Below, piece after piece: positions 1-9,769 of a stretch of 64,000 nt of DNA; the first letter of the stretch is position 1, and each line of letters starts with the position of its first letter. Both the position numbers and the translations under genes were made by a program. Below the pieces are notes generated by a model. It was not told where the DNA came from, did not search any database, and saw only the letters and a list, made by a program, of their open reading frames with translations. This stretch comes from Ichthyophis bannanicus (Eukaryota > Chordata > Amphibia > Gymnophiona > Ichthyophiidae), in the NCBI GenBank assembly GCA_033557465.1, contig CM066031.1, forward strand, positions 1,227,453,312-1,227,517,311, given 5' to 3'.

Positions 1-1056
1 CTGCTTCGGGGCCTCCAAAGACTGGTTCTCAATGGTTTCCCACATTCTTTGAGAAACCATACTTTGGTCAGCTCCTGTGTCTAATAATGCCATGGCTTCT
101 ATCCCCTCCACCTGAACCATGTGGAGAAATTCTTCTGGGATTGGACTGTCTTCCCCTGTTATTAAAACAGTTTTCACTTTACAGTTCCTTTGGTAGTGTC
201 CTACCTTGCCACACTTATAGCATGCTTTATCACCATTCACTTTATCAACAGTGTCATCAGGCATATCATTTTTATACTTTACAATCCTATTCCCTTTTCT
301 CACATTACCAGGATTTTCATTGCCATATAATTTTACTTCGCCCACTCTAGAGGCATCAGCTCTTTTGGCCTCATAATAAACCTCGGCCATATTAGCTGCT
401 TCTTCAGGATCCCGGCAATCCTGTAATGTGAGGAAGGTCCTCAACTCTGGTGATACAGAATACATAAATTGTTCCATTATGATGTCATTCATAAGGGAAT
501 CTACAGATCTCTCTGCAGGATTGAGCCACTTATATGCAAGGCTTTTCAACCTTTGATATAAGGCTCTGGGTGTCTCCCTATTCTGTATACTAGCTTCTCT
601 GAATAAGTGCTTATAATGCCTGGGTGTAAGGCCTAGCCTATCCTTGATGGCTTTTTTAATCTCTCCATAATCAGTGGCTAATGCAGCAGGCATACCCTTA
701 AATGCTGCCAGAGCTTCTCCGGTCAAGGTCATAGCGAAACGCATGGCCCACTGCTCTGACGGCCATTTGAGGGTCTCTGCAATTCTCTCAAATGATTCTA
801 TGTAATCATCAATGTCATCGTATTGAGTGAGCTGTCTCACAGACAAATTGGCACAATTGTTCAATGGTACTTGCGGCATGGCTGGCAAGTTTTCTGCATT
901 GTCCTGCGGCTTTTGGATCAGAACCGCTAACGCTTCCAACAAAGGTCGCAGTTGCTCCCTCATAGCGTCCATGTGCTCTCCTTGTATCCGCTGCATAAGC
1001 GCTGCTTGCCGGTCCCATTGCGCTTGCATCCATTGCTGCACACTCTGTGGATCCAT
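1..1056 (-). CDS. Ty3/Gypsy-type gag-protease, SCAN-like gag, cut by window edge
   Basis: On the minus strand an uninterrupted frame starts with ATG at 1056 and is still open at base 1. It encodes an N-terminal region starting MDPQSVQQW, then a capsid-like part with a SCAN-like helical stretch (ETPRALYQRLKSLAYKWL, then MEQFMYSVSPELRTFL) at about 600-440. A CCHC zinc knuckle (CYKCGKVGHYQRNC) follows at about 230-185, then a retropepsin active site (LLDTGADQS) at about 90-65. The order gag, CCHC, protease is that of Ty3/Gypsy elements, and the SCAN resemblance points to the Gmr1-like group. The reading frame has no stop over 352 codons, so this copy may be fairly young. Its LTR lies just upstream (1507-2717). 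The pol part lies outside the window. Confidence 0.85.
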   Translation of the reverse strand, partial: MDPQSVQQWMQAQWDRQAALMQRIQGEHMDAMREQLRPLLEALAVLIQKPQDNAENLPAMPQVPLNNCANLSVRQLTQYDDIDDYIESFERIAETLKWPSEQWAMRFAMTLTGEALAAFKGMPAALATDYGEIKKAIKDRLGLTPRHYKHLFREASIQNRETPRALYQRLKSLAYKWLNPAERSVDSLMNDIIMEQFMYSVSPELRTFLTLQDCRDPEEAANMAEVYYEAKRADASRVGEVKLYGNENPGNVRKGNRIVKYKNDMPDDTVDKVNGDKACYKCGKVGHYQRNCKVKTVLITGEDSPIPEEFLHMVQVEGIEAMALLDTGADQSMVSQRMWETIENQSLEAPKQ

Positions 1057-1506
1057 CTCTCTGGAGCTGAACACCTGTAAAAACAAAACAAGCACACCAA
1101 GTGCGGCACCACTTTTTGCCCACTTCCTGCCTAGGGATTAGCTCTCCCCTTTCTCACTTATCCTTCTACCTTTCCCCACCCAGGTCACCGTTACCTGAGT
1201 TATGGGTAGAATCCAGCATGTGAGAAAGTTCTTGGCTTTGTCTTTTCTGGCCGACCTGCCAGCGAAATTCTCCCCCAGGTAGTGCTTCAGCAAGGTCACC
1301 AGTTCCTCCAGTGATGACTTCCCTTTTTTTTTTTTCCTTCTTCTTCTGTCTTCAGCAGAAGTCACGTGGTATTTAAAAAAATCCTGCCAACTACGCCATT
1401 ATGTCACAGGCCTGGGGTGCACCTACCGGTGAGCTCTGGTAATGCACTAGGCCCCGGTGTAACTGGCCTCCTGTAGTTGTAGCTGCTGCCAGATTACACC
1501 AAAAAC
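1057..1506 (-). other. Leader between LTR and gag, with primer-site candidate
   Basis: This is the untranslated leader of the minus-strand element. Five bases after the LTR end, the minus strand reads TGGTGTAATCTGGCAGC (about 1501-1485), a primer-binding-site candidate beginning with the required TGG. The related element at 25-31 kb has TGGTGTAGTTG at the equivalent place. I could not assign a tRNA. A T-rich run at 1324-1338 lies in the same leader. Confidence 0.5.
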
Positions 1507-2717
1507 TGTTGTGGACACGAGTGAAGGTAAATAGGGCTTTATTTCCCTTCCCAAATAGGATGTTCACTTATTTACAGCAACATAAAGAAAAAACCCTTCT
1601 CGGGTGAAAACAGAAAGCAAAAATAAACATAAAAATAGCTTTCTTTCAGCAACCAATATATACTTTTAACATGGGCTTGTAGCCACACTGAATAAGGCTC
1701 TGCTGTACCTTGTCAGGCTTCTTATTCTTTCTTATCTTAAAGATATGATGTCATCTGCTATAGAAATGCTACAGTCCATTTCCACTATATCTTCATCTAC
1801 TGGCAAATCACACTGCATGTGTTCCACGTGAGGAATAAATCCTTCTGTACTCTCCCTCTGCGTGGGTTTAGAAAACAGCTCGTCCTGGCTGTGACGTTGT
1901 TCTCTCTGGCTAGATGAGAACAGTTTATAATTACCACAATCACCCTGTCTGTGGTAATTGGAGCCTCTCCCTTGCTGACCTCTATGCAACAGTTGGAGGA
2001 ATTGCTTTGCCCTGCTATTAGGGGAAGTTGGCCCTGCTATGAGCTCTGTTTTAGGCAGGAACTGATATTCTGCTGGGAATCCTGATGATAGCCTTTGAGA
2101 AGCCCTAGGTTTCACATACCTTGTAAAGGATGTCTCTTTTTCAGGTAAGAAGCTTTTACTTCCCTCAGCTGTGTCACGCTGTCTACCTCTGTTACTCAAG
2201 CACTCCTCAGACTCATACAGACGTCCAGGCAGGCTTCCACCGAGGTACTCTGACACGCCCTCTCCACAGCTCCTCTCGTCCTGTAACAAGTTCCTTTCCT
2301 GTGTTTCCCTCCAGTTCCTGTCTTGGTTCCTTGCCTTGCTTTGAACCTTGCTCATAGACTGCTTCTGCACGGGCTTGCTCCTGAACTCTGTTCCGGTCCT
2401 GTTCTGGAACTCCCTGGTCTCCAGCTGCAACTCGTTCTGGAACTCCAACTCTCTCGGCTCCTTGCCTCTCACTGTTTGTGAGCTAGGTTTATTAAGGTGA
2501 TTCCTAGCTGCACCACTACCTAACTGATTGGAGTCAGGTGGAAATCCCCTGGCTTCCCTATTGGCTGAGGGTGTCCTCCAGGCTTGTGACCTCACCTGTT
2601 TACGTTGCCCCTGGCAACTTTCCACCATGTGCTTTCTCAGCACGTCATTATTTTCCTGAGCTGCACTATCTTCTGTCTCCATAGGGGTCACTGATGAGTC
2701 AGTACTGTGACAATACA
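1507..2717 (-). repeat. 5' LTR of the Gypsy-like element (1211 bp)
   Basis: On the minus strand the LTR begins TGTATTGTCAC and ends CCACAACA, so it has TG...CA ends. It directly precedes a primer-site candidate and the gag ORF. A polyadenylation signal (AATAAA) is at 1543-1538 near its 3' end. Most of its 5' part is occupied by a 328-codon ORF. The partner LTR is outside the window, so the boundaries rest on structure rather than on a pair. It interrupts the reverse-transcriptase frame of a CR1 LINE at 2718. Confidence 0.75.
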
Positions 2718-2718
2718 T
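1732..2718 (-). CDS. LTR-encoded ORF, 328 codons, unknown function
   Basis: This ORF lies wholly inside the LTR. Its ATG overlaps the first LTR base (aTGTATTGT), so a frame entering from internal sequence would continue through TGT. The product is hydrophilic and rich in Gln, Arg, Ser and Glu, with no membrane segment and no domain I recognise. It ends in an acidic tail with VEMDCSISIAD shortly before the stop. ORFs at the same place in two other LTRs of this window end in similar tails (MDCSLS, and FEMQCAV). That recurrence is the main evidence that it is a real coding region. Function is unknown; an accessory protein expressed from U3 is an inference. Confidence 0.55.
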   Translation of the reverse strand: MYCHSTDSSVTPMETEDSAAQENNDVLRKHMVESCQGQRKQVRSQAWRTPSANREARGFPPDSNQLGSGAARNHLNKPSSQTVRGKEPRELEFQNELQLETREFQNRTGTEFRSKPVQKQSMSKVQSKARNQDRNWRETQERNLLQDERSCGEGVSEYLGGSLPGRLYESEECLSNRGRQRDTAEGSKSFLPEKETSFTRYVKPRASQRLSSGFPAEYQFLPKTELIAGPTSPNSRAKQFLQLLHRGQQGRGSNYHRQGDCGNYKLFSSSQREQRHSQDELFSKPTQRESTEGFIPHVEHMQCDLPVDEDIVEMDCSISIADDIISLR

Positions 2719-2868
2719 GATCAGTAATTTTATTCTTTATAATGGTTTCTACCATTTTGCCTGGCACTGATGTCAGACTCGCAGGTCTATAGTTTCCCAG
2801 ATCACCCCTGGAACCCTTTTTAAATATTGACGTTACAATGGCCATTCTCCACTCTTCAGATTACTAAT
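2718..2868 (-). pseudogene. CR1 LINE reverse transcriptase fragment
   Basis: The minus-strand translation gives IFKKGSRGDLGNYRPASLTS, a CR1-type RT signature. It is the continuation of the CR1 seen at 7626-9009, split by the L2-like LINE at 2869-7625. It is cut at 2717 by the Gypsy-like LTR. Confidence 0.8.
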
Positions 2869-2889
2869 TTTTATTTATTTATTTATTTT

Positions 2890-2935
2890 AAAACTTTTAT
2901 ATACCGCCACTTCCCAAGATCAGTGGCGGTTTACA
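2890..2935 (-). other. 3' stem-loop of the L2-like LINE
   Basis: On the minus strand, GTAAACCGCCACTGATCTTG is followed by GGAAGTGGCGGTATATAA. The ACCGCCACT and AGTGGCGGT arms pair perfectly, ahead of an A-rich AAATAAATA tail. The same hairpin type is present in the short insertion at 4128-4236. Confidence 0.7.
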
Positions 2936-3188
2936 GAGAACAGTGGTGAAAAAATACATGGAACATTATACAACATTGCAACTATATACAAAAAACGGTA
3001 TAAACAATAATAATTATTTACAGCTCATAACAGGAACCTTTGGCAAATTTAGGCAATGTAATTATTTACAAATTACAATAACAAGTTCTTAAATATTTAC
3101 AAACTGCAAAATTTACAACTCATGTCATCAATCAGTTTTGGATAGTGTTAAAATGTGCGTGGGTAGTTTGGTAGATTTTATGAATGAG

Positions 3189-4478
3189 CTATGGTGGGTG
3201 GGAGGCCAGATCTGAAAATTGGTAGTAATGTTGGGTGAATAAGTATGTTTTTAGTTCCTTTCTGAATGTTTGGAGATCTTTTATCTCCCTTAATTGGTCA
3301 GGGAGGTTATTCCATTGAGTAGGTGCTACGTATGAGACGGCGCTATTGCTTGTTATTTGCTTTGTCTTTCTTATTGTATCTGGTACTTGCACGGTATTGA
3401 GATTTCTCCTTCTTCTTAGTCTATTTGTCTGAAGGTCTATGGATAAGGGTAGATAGATATGATGGGGCTATGTTGTTAATTAATTTAAATGTAGTCAGTA
3501 TAATTTTATATTGGATCCTGCTGGCAACGGGGAGCCAATGTAAAGAGTATAGAATGGGAGATATGTGATCAGATAATTTAGCCCTGGATATTATTCGTGC
3601 GGTAACATTCTGGGCCATTTGGAGTATATTTTGATTTTTCTTTGTTATGCCTTTAAGGATACCATTGCAATAGTCAAGGTGAGGTGTTATTAGAATTTGA
3701 GTAATGGTTTTGAAGTCATCACTTTCAATAAATGGTCTAAGCTGCTGGATAGTTCTAAGTTTGTAGAAGATTGTTCTGGCTATTTTCTTAATGTGGGAGG
3801 TGAAACTGAGAGTTCTATCAAGAGTGACTCCCAAATATTTTATTTCCTGCTTCACTGGGAGGGAGAAGTTATGTAGTTTGATTTCTGGTGGAGGTGAGAA
3901 GTTGGGGTTTCTCGAAGTAAACAGTATTTCAGTTTTCTTAAAATTAATGTGCATATTCTTTGAGCGAAGCCATAGTTCAGCTTCGGCGAGGCAGGTTGAT
4001 AGGTTATCATAGTTAGGGTCATTTGTGTTAATCGGGGTGTATAACATAATATCATCCGCATAAATGTGGTAATTTATATTATGTCTTTTAAAGATGGTGC
4101 ATATTGGTTGTAGATATAGGTTAAATATATGTAACTCATACGTGTTTTCAAATGTACTGAGAATGTTTTGTTCCATGTAAACCGCGCTGATGCTAAAGAG
4201 CACGGTATATAAGAAACTTTAAATAAATAAATAAATAATAGGGCAGAAAGTGATGAGCCTTGTGGGATTCCCTGTTCTTGTGGAAATGGTGGTGATGCAT
4301 CTTGATCTATTTGTACATATTGTGAACGGTCAGATATATATGATTTAAACCATTTGAGAGCTACCTCTTTTATACCTAATTGGCTAAGTCTAGAGATTAG
4401 AATGTTATGGCTTACAATATCAAATGCAGCGGAGATGTCAATAAATACCAGTATGAATGCTTGTTTGATATTGTCCAT
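3189..4478 (-). pseudogene. LINE reverse transcriptase, C-terminal half
   Basis: This continues the LINE polyprotein after the stop at 4545. The minus strand encodes the RT palm (DISAAFDIVSHNIL, then GIPQGSSLSALLF), the catalytic YADDIMLY at about 4060, and the downstream thumb (LPVKQEIKYLGVTLD, TPHLDYCNGIL, SLHWLPVASRIQYKI). It ends with a short block at 3392-3189 (TQWNNLPDQLREIKDLQTF). A roughly 110 bp insertion splits the frame just before YADD, and a frame change separates the 3421 and 3392 blocks. Confidence 0.85.
4128..4236 (+). mobile_element. Extremely 5'-truncated LINE/SINE 3' end
   Basis: The plus strand carries a roughly 110 bp copy of a LINE 3' end: TGTAAACCG, a hairpin, GGTATATAAG, then AAATAAATAAATAAATAA. 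It is inserted between the ALLF and NLYLQP codons of the minus-strand LINE RT. Removing it restores the RT frame. It resembles the 3' end of its own host LINE (2869-2935) but lies in the opposite orientation. Confidence 0.7.
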
Positions 4479-4544
4479 GCCTCTGACAAGGGAATCTAGA
4501 AAGACAAGGAGTAATGTTTCTACACCGTGAAAGGGTCGGAACCC

Positions 4545-6368
4545 CTATTGGTGTTCATCAAGGGGAGTTGAGGTATCTATAAAGTCCTGAAGCTGGATTT
4601 GGACAACTTTTTCAATGATTTTAGTCAGGAAGGGGATACTAGCTATAGGTCTGTACGATGATGGATCTTTGTTATCTAGTAAGTTGTTTTTCAATAGTGG
4701 GCGGATTGCTGAGAGTTTGAGTTTGTTTGGTAGTATACCCTGTTGTAAGGATTTATTTACTATATCTAAGATGTAGGGGGCTAATTCTAGTTTTGTTTTC
4801 TTAATCCATGCTGCTGGGCATGGGTCTAAGAGGGATGTGGTTGTATTGAGTTTTGTAATTATATTTAGTAGTTGATTTCTATCTATGAGGTGGAAAGATT
4901 TCCATTCACTGAGGACATTTATTGTTGTGGGAAAGGGATCAGGGACAGATGGAACATTTTGCTTGAGTATGCCAGCAAAATAGTTTGCTAGTGTTTGGAG
5001 GTTAACAGGGATCTTGTGAATGTTAGTAGGGGGGGCTTTAGATAATGATTTTATAATTTCAAATAGTTCTCTTGGTTGATTAATAGCTTTAGATAGGATT
5101 GTGGTATGATATTGTGTCTTGGCGTTATTTGTAGCTAGTTTGTAAGAGTTAAGGGTTGAAAAATATAGCTCCCGCAATTCTGGGTTTTTTTTAGCTCTCC
5201 ATTTAGCCTCTAATCTTCTTAGCTCTTTTTTATGGTTAGCTAATTCAGCTGTATACCATTTTTCAGATGTTTTTTTATGGGGTCTTTTAGTTTTAGTAGG
5301 TAATAGTTTGGCAGCTGCTTCTATTGTAGTGTTCCAGTTAGCAATAGTCTTGTCAAGACTGTCTAGTTTTTTGTCTAGCTGAAGTATAATTGTTTCAATA
5401 AACATTCCTGGTTTAAACGGTCGAAACCTCGGACCGTGATGTAATGTAGTGTGATGAGCATTAGGGGTATGAGGAATGTGAATGGAGAATTGAATTAAAT
5501 GATAGTCGGACCATGGGATTTGAGTTACGCTGGGGGGGGGGGTGTATTGGGGTATTCTGATTAAGTGTTCAGGAAGGAAAACTAGGTCAAGCGTGTTTCC
5601 TTTAATGTGTGTAGGGTATGTGATCGTTTGTTTAAAGCCCATTTCGTCCATAGAGTCAAGGAATGCTTTTGATTGGTTATTATTTAGAGAAGCTAGATTG
5701 AAGTCTCCAAGTATAATATGGGGCTTATTCATGGAAGCTTTACATGCAAATTCTAGAACAGAGGTTATATTTTGTGGGTCTGATATGGGAGGTCTATAGA
5801 AGAGGCAGATGGCTATGTTTTTGTTTTCTATCTTTAGTATATTCATGCCCTCTTGGTTACTACAAATGGTGGGTGTGCAGTTAAGGGTAGACTTTGCTAT
5901 TATGAGTATTCCTCCTCCTTTCTTTTTATCCCGGTTGCAGTTGAACAGGGAGTATCCATTTACATTTAGTTGATTTAGAATAATGGTGTCTGATTCAGTT
6001 ATCCAGGTTTCTGTGATGCAGAGAAAATCAGGTTTCTCATCTGTAATGAGGTCTGCTATGAGGGGGATTTTATTTCTAACTGATCTAGTGTTAATGAGAA
6101 CAATTTTTAGATTCTGAGATTGGTTATATGTTCTTTTAATTGTATCCTCTGGTGTTAATTTTATTTGTATTAACCTTTTAGTTTGACTTTTTAGGTTTGA
6201 CTGGGAAAAGTATTTATAAGTGAATGGGAGTGTGTTGTAATGGTTAGGGTATTCTTGTCTAGGGAGAAGGAGAATGATATGGATGTTAGCGGAATTAAGG
6301 AGGTTCAGGGGGTGGAGAGTGTATGTAGGTTGGGGATGGGTGTGAGAAATAGGACACAAGAGAAACAT
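4545..6368 (-). CDS. LINE ORF2, endonuclease and N-terminal RT
   Basis: This is a 607-codon open frame. Its first third is an APE-type endonuclease (LINTRSVRNKI, FLCITETWI, ILGDFNLASL, GNTLDLVF, WSDYHLIQF). A basic linker follows, then the start of RT (SYRPIASIPFLTKIIEKVV). It ends at an in-frame TAG at 4547-4545, after which the RT continues (GFRPFHGVETLLL). The frame was therefore once continuous with 3189-4478. Endonuclease nicking of target DNA and target-primed reverse transcription are the known roles of this family. Confidence 0.88.
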   Translation of the reverse strand: MFLLCPISHTHPQPTYTLHPLNLLNSANIHIILLLPRQEYPNHYNTLPFTYKYFSQSNLKSQTKRLIQIKLTPEDTIKRTYNQSQNLKIVLINTRSVRNKIPLIADLITDEKPDFLCITETWITESDTIILNQLNVNGYSLFNCNRDKKKGGGILIIAKSTLNCTPTICSNQEGMNILKIENKNIAICLFYRPPISDPQNITSVLEFACKASMNKPHIILGDFNLASLNNNQSKAFLDSMDEMGFKQTITYPTHIKGNTLDLVFLPEHLIRIPQYTPPPSVTQIPWSDYHLIQFSIHIPHTPNAHHTTLHHGPRFRPFKPGMFIETIILQLDKKLDSLDKTIANWNTTIEAAAKLLPTKTKRPHKKTSEKWYTAELANHKKELRRLEAKWRAKKNPELRELYFSTLNSYKLATNNAKTQYHTTILSKAINQPRELFEIIKSLSKAPPTNIHKIPVNLQTLANYFAGILKQNVPSVPDPFPTTINVLSEWKSFHLIDRNQLLNIITKLNTTTSLLDPCPAAWIKKTKLELAPYILDIVNKSLQQGILPNKLKLSAIRPLLKNNLLDNKDPSSYRPIASIPFLTKIIEKVVQIQLQDFIDTSTPLDEHQ

Positions 6369-6889
6369 AGTACATTCAGTAATAACGAGGTTAGTGTCTT
6401 GAGCCTCATTTTTGTTTAGGTTAGTAGTTATAGTGTTGCAATTATGAAGTCAAATAGTCTGTAGGGACTAAAACGGTTAGATTGTTTCAAATATACAGTG
6501 GGATAAATTGTAACAGTTTCCGGATAACAATTCGCAACTTTCAGATATAGATAAATAGATTAGTTGCTACAAAAGAAATATTTGTTACATTTGTTGTGAA
6601 CGAACATGAAACTTAAAATGACAATATGTTTATTAGTGTGGTGGTAGACGAGGTAAAGGAGGTCTACTTTATCTCTAGATTCTTAATGTAGCTAGCAGAT
6701 TAAAAGATTAAATATCTTAAAGGCTAAGGTTCTTGAGATAGATGGCAACTTAAAGACTAATGAATCATACCTTGAGGCTCTGGGCTGGTATTGTAGAGAT
6801 CTTTAGGCAATGTCCCTGCGAGCTCTGCCTAAGGGCCACGCCAAAGGGCCCTCTGGCAAGGCCCTAAGGCGTGGGCACGCCTATTGCGT

Positions 6890-7620
6890 GCTGTTTTTAA
6901 TGCTTGCTCACCTCTGCCGGCGATGATGCTGTGGGCGGAGCGGCAGACCGCGTGTTAGCAATCGGGGAGAGAGGAGCAGTTCAAAAGGCTCACCTCCGCT
7001 ATTGTAGTTCTTGCTGTGAGTTCCCGGTGCAGTGATGTAGACTCTCCGGTGCTGTGGCTGCTTGAGGAGGATGAGGGATGGTGCCCTAGGTGGAATCGGA
7101 GCCCAGGTGGAGTCAGAAGAGGGGGATCCTGTGGAAGCGTGCTGCTTTTAATGCTCGCTCACCTCTGCCGGCGATGATGCTGTGGGCGGAGTGGCAGACC
7201 ACGTGTTAGCGATCGGGGAGAGAGGAGCAGTTCAAAAGGCTCACCTCCGCTATTGTAGTTCTTGCTGTGAGCTCCCGGTGCAGTGATGTAGACTCTCCGG
7301 TGCTGTGGCTGCTTGAGGAGGATGAGGGATGGTACCCCAGGTGGAATCGGAGCCCAGGTGGAGTCAGAAGAGGGGGATCCTGTGGAAGCGTGCTGCTTTT
7401 AATGCTCGCACACCTCTGCCGGCGATGATGCTGTGGGTGGAGAGGCAGACCACGTGTTAGCGATCGGGGAGAGAGGAGCAGTTCAAAAGGCTCACCTCCG
7501 CTATTGTAGTTCTTGCTGTGAGTTCCCCGGTGCAGTGATGTAGACTCTCTGGTGCTGTGGCTGCTTGAGGAGGATGAGGGATGGTGCCCCAGGTGGAATC
7601 GGAGCCCAGGTGGAGTTAGA
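6890..7620 (-). repeat. Three tandem ~251 bp 5' monomers of the L2-like LINE
   Basis: The segment GATCGGGGAGAGAGGAGCAG recurs at about 6961, 7212 and 7463, each time inside a GC-rich unit of about 251 bp. The units lie at the 5' end of the minus-strand LINE, immediately inside its TSD and upstream of the ORF. That placement suggests they act as promoter monomers, as in some mammalian L1 families. Apparent ORFs across them are artefacts of repetition. Confidence 0.8.
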
Positions 7621-7625
7621 AGACC

Positions 7626-9009
7626 TACTAATAGTAGGTCTGCAATCCTATATTTTAATTCTTTCAATACCCTTGGATGTATACCATCCAGTCCAGATGA
7701 TTTGGTACTCTTCAGTTTATCTTATAGTTGTAATACATCTTCCCGGTTTATCAAAATTTCTTTCAGTTCTTCCGATACATCACCTTTATATACCATTTCA
7801 GGCACAGGTAAATTCCCTACATCTTCTTCAGTAAAGACTGAAGCAAAGAAGTTAGTCAGTCTATCCGCTATGGCCTTGTCTTCACTTAGCGCCCTTTTTA
7901 CTCCTCTATCATCCAATCATCCAGCTGACTTTCTCACAGGTTTTTTGCTACAAATGCACTTTTGCTTCCATGGCAAGCTGTTTTTCAAATTCTCTCTTTG
8001 CCTGCCTTATCAATGTCTTGCATCTAACTTGGCAATGCTTGTGTTGTTTCCTGTTTTTGTCATTTGGCTCCTTTTTCCATTTCCTGAAAGATGCTTTTTT
8101 GGCCGCAACAGACTCTCGGACCTTGCTTCTAACCATGTTGGCAGTTTTTTTACCTTCCTTCCACGTTTCTTAAAGTGTGGAATACAACTGTTCTGGACTT
8201 CCAAGATAGTATATTTAAACAATGCCCACACTTTATGCAAATATTTAGCCTTTGCAGCTGGTCCTTTTAGTCTTTTGTTATCTACTTTCCTAATTATATC
8301 ATAGTTCTATCAAAGCTAAGTAGGAGTACTGTAGATTTCCTTGCCATCCTTCTTTCATTTATTAAATCAAATGAGATCATGCTATGATCACTATTGCCAA
8401 GTGGCCCCAACACCCTTATCTTGCACCATATTCTGCATGTCATTAAGGGCTAGGTCCAAAATAGCTTCACTTTTTGTTGGTTCATGAACCAGCTGCTCCA
8501 AGAAGCAGTCATTTATTTCATCTAGAAACTTTATCTCCCTAGCATGTCCTGCTGTCACACTGACACAGTCGATACTGGGGTAATTGAAATCACCCATTAT
8601 TATTGTGTTGTAACTTTTGTTAGCTTCCCCGATTTCTTTCCGCATTTCATTATCCATCTGTTCATTCTGGCCAGGCAGTCGGTAGTACCCCATTGCCTCC
8701 CCTTTTAACATGGAATTTCTATCCATAGAAATTCTACAGCATATTTTGTTTCCTGCAAAACTTTAACCCTATGTGACTCAATGCCCTCTATAACATAGAA
8801 CGCAACCCCTCCACTAATTTGATCTACTCTATCATTGCGATATAGCTTGTACCCGGGTATCACAGTGTCCCATTGGTTGTCCTCCTTCCTTCAGGTCTCT
8901 GAGATACCAATCATATCTAACCTATCATTTAGAGCTATATATTCTAACTCTCCCATCTTATTTTTTAGACTTCTATCATTTGCATACAGGCATTTTAGAG
9001 GTTGTATTT
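7626..9009 (-). pseudogene. CR1 LINE, endonuclease and RT N-terminus, decayed
   Basis: Reading from 9009 downward the minus strand gives CR1 endonuclease blocks (SLKNKMGELEYIALNDRLD, IMGDFNYPSIDC, HEPTKSEAILDLAL), a basic linker (RQAKREFEKQLA), then the RT entrance (KSTKSSGLDGIHPRVLKEL) up to 7633. The rest of RT resumes at 2868. Several stops and frameshifts show decay. It is older than the L2-like LINE and the Gypsy-like LTR that split it. Confidence 0.85.
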
Positions 9010-9364
9010 CAATCATATTAATCAGAAGATTAACCTTGAGTTCTCTGCAGGGTCACCTCCACCTCATTTTTCCCCTCTACAATCCCAAATCCTTCCCTTA
9101 CCTTCGGTCATCCTTTCTTCCTTTTCTGAAATCACTGAAGAGGAAACTTCATATCGTCTCTGTTCCTCCAAATTGACTACCTGTTCCTCTGATCCCATCC
9201 CCCCAGACTACTAAGCTGTATCTCTTCTGCCGTCATCTCTTCCATCCAGGTGCGGCTCTACAATGAGGCCGAGTGAGGCGGTAGCCTCATGCGGCAACAT
9301 TTTGGGGGCAGCAAAAATTGCCCCCAAAAATACCGACTCATTCAGCCTTCAAAAAACATAAAAG

Positions 9365-9690
9365 GATGCAGAAGCTGCTGCAGCGGCATCCTGAAGTGCC
9401 CCATGGCCGCTGCCTCCCCGAAGAGCCCTGACAGCTATGAGCCTTCCCCCCTCCCCCCTCATGCCGGCTCAGCTTTGCAGAGCCGCACAAAGCGAGAGTG
9501 TTTCCCTTTCCCACGGCTCTGTTAAAGCTGAGCCCTCCAGCGCTGATGGGAAACAGGAACAGGAAATGCTGTTTCCCATCAGCGCCGGCGGGGGGGGGGG
9601 GGAAGACTTGTAGCTGTGTCAGGGCTCTTCGGGGAGGCGGCGGCCGCAGGGCACTTCAGGCTGCTGCTGCTGTGGCAGTGGCAGCAGCTT
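9365..9690. repeat. Imperfect palindrome near the hAT 1 terminus
   Basis: GGGCTCTTCGGGGAGGC and GCCTCCCCGAAGAGCCC occur as inverted arms, as do TGAAGTGCCC and GGGCACTTCA. The centre contains GATGGGAAACAG and CTGTTTCCCATC. A comparable but longer palindrome lies at the other end of hAT 2 (34,190-34,590). Confidence 0.7.
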
Positions 9691-9769
9691 CTGTGTTGTT
9701 TTTTTTTATTTTTCAAGTTCTTCAGAAGGACAGGACAGGCTAGGCTGGGCTGGGCTGGGAGGAGTAGCT

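Larger units (their letters stand above)
2869..7625 (-). mobile_element. L2/CR1-group LINE, nearly full length, TSD TACTAAT
   Basis: A 4757 bp non-LTR retrotransposon lies in minus orientation. The 7 bp duplication TACTAAT occurs at 2862-2868 and 7626-7632. The 3' end has a stem-loop (ACCGCCACT...AGTGGCGGT, about 2901-2931) and an AAATA-type tail, as in LINEs whose RT recognises a 3' hairpin. The 5' end has three tandem monomers of about 251 bp. It encodes an apurinic-type endonuclease followed by reverse transcriptase. Coding damage is light: one in-frame TAG and one small insertion in RT. It interrupts an older CR1 of the same orientation. Confidence 0.88.

Noticed and set aside
87..1141. 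Plus-strand ORFs 87-350 and 827-1141 and the minus-strand ORF 815-1123
   Set aside because: They are shadows of the minus-strand gag-protease frame at 1-1056.
7206..7667. 153-codon Ser/His-rich minus-strand ORF
   Set aside because: It arises from the tandem 251 bp LINE monomers and has no domain.
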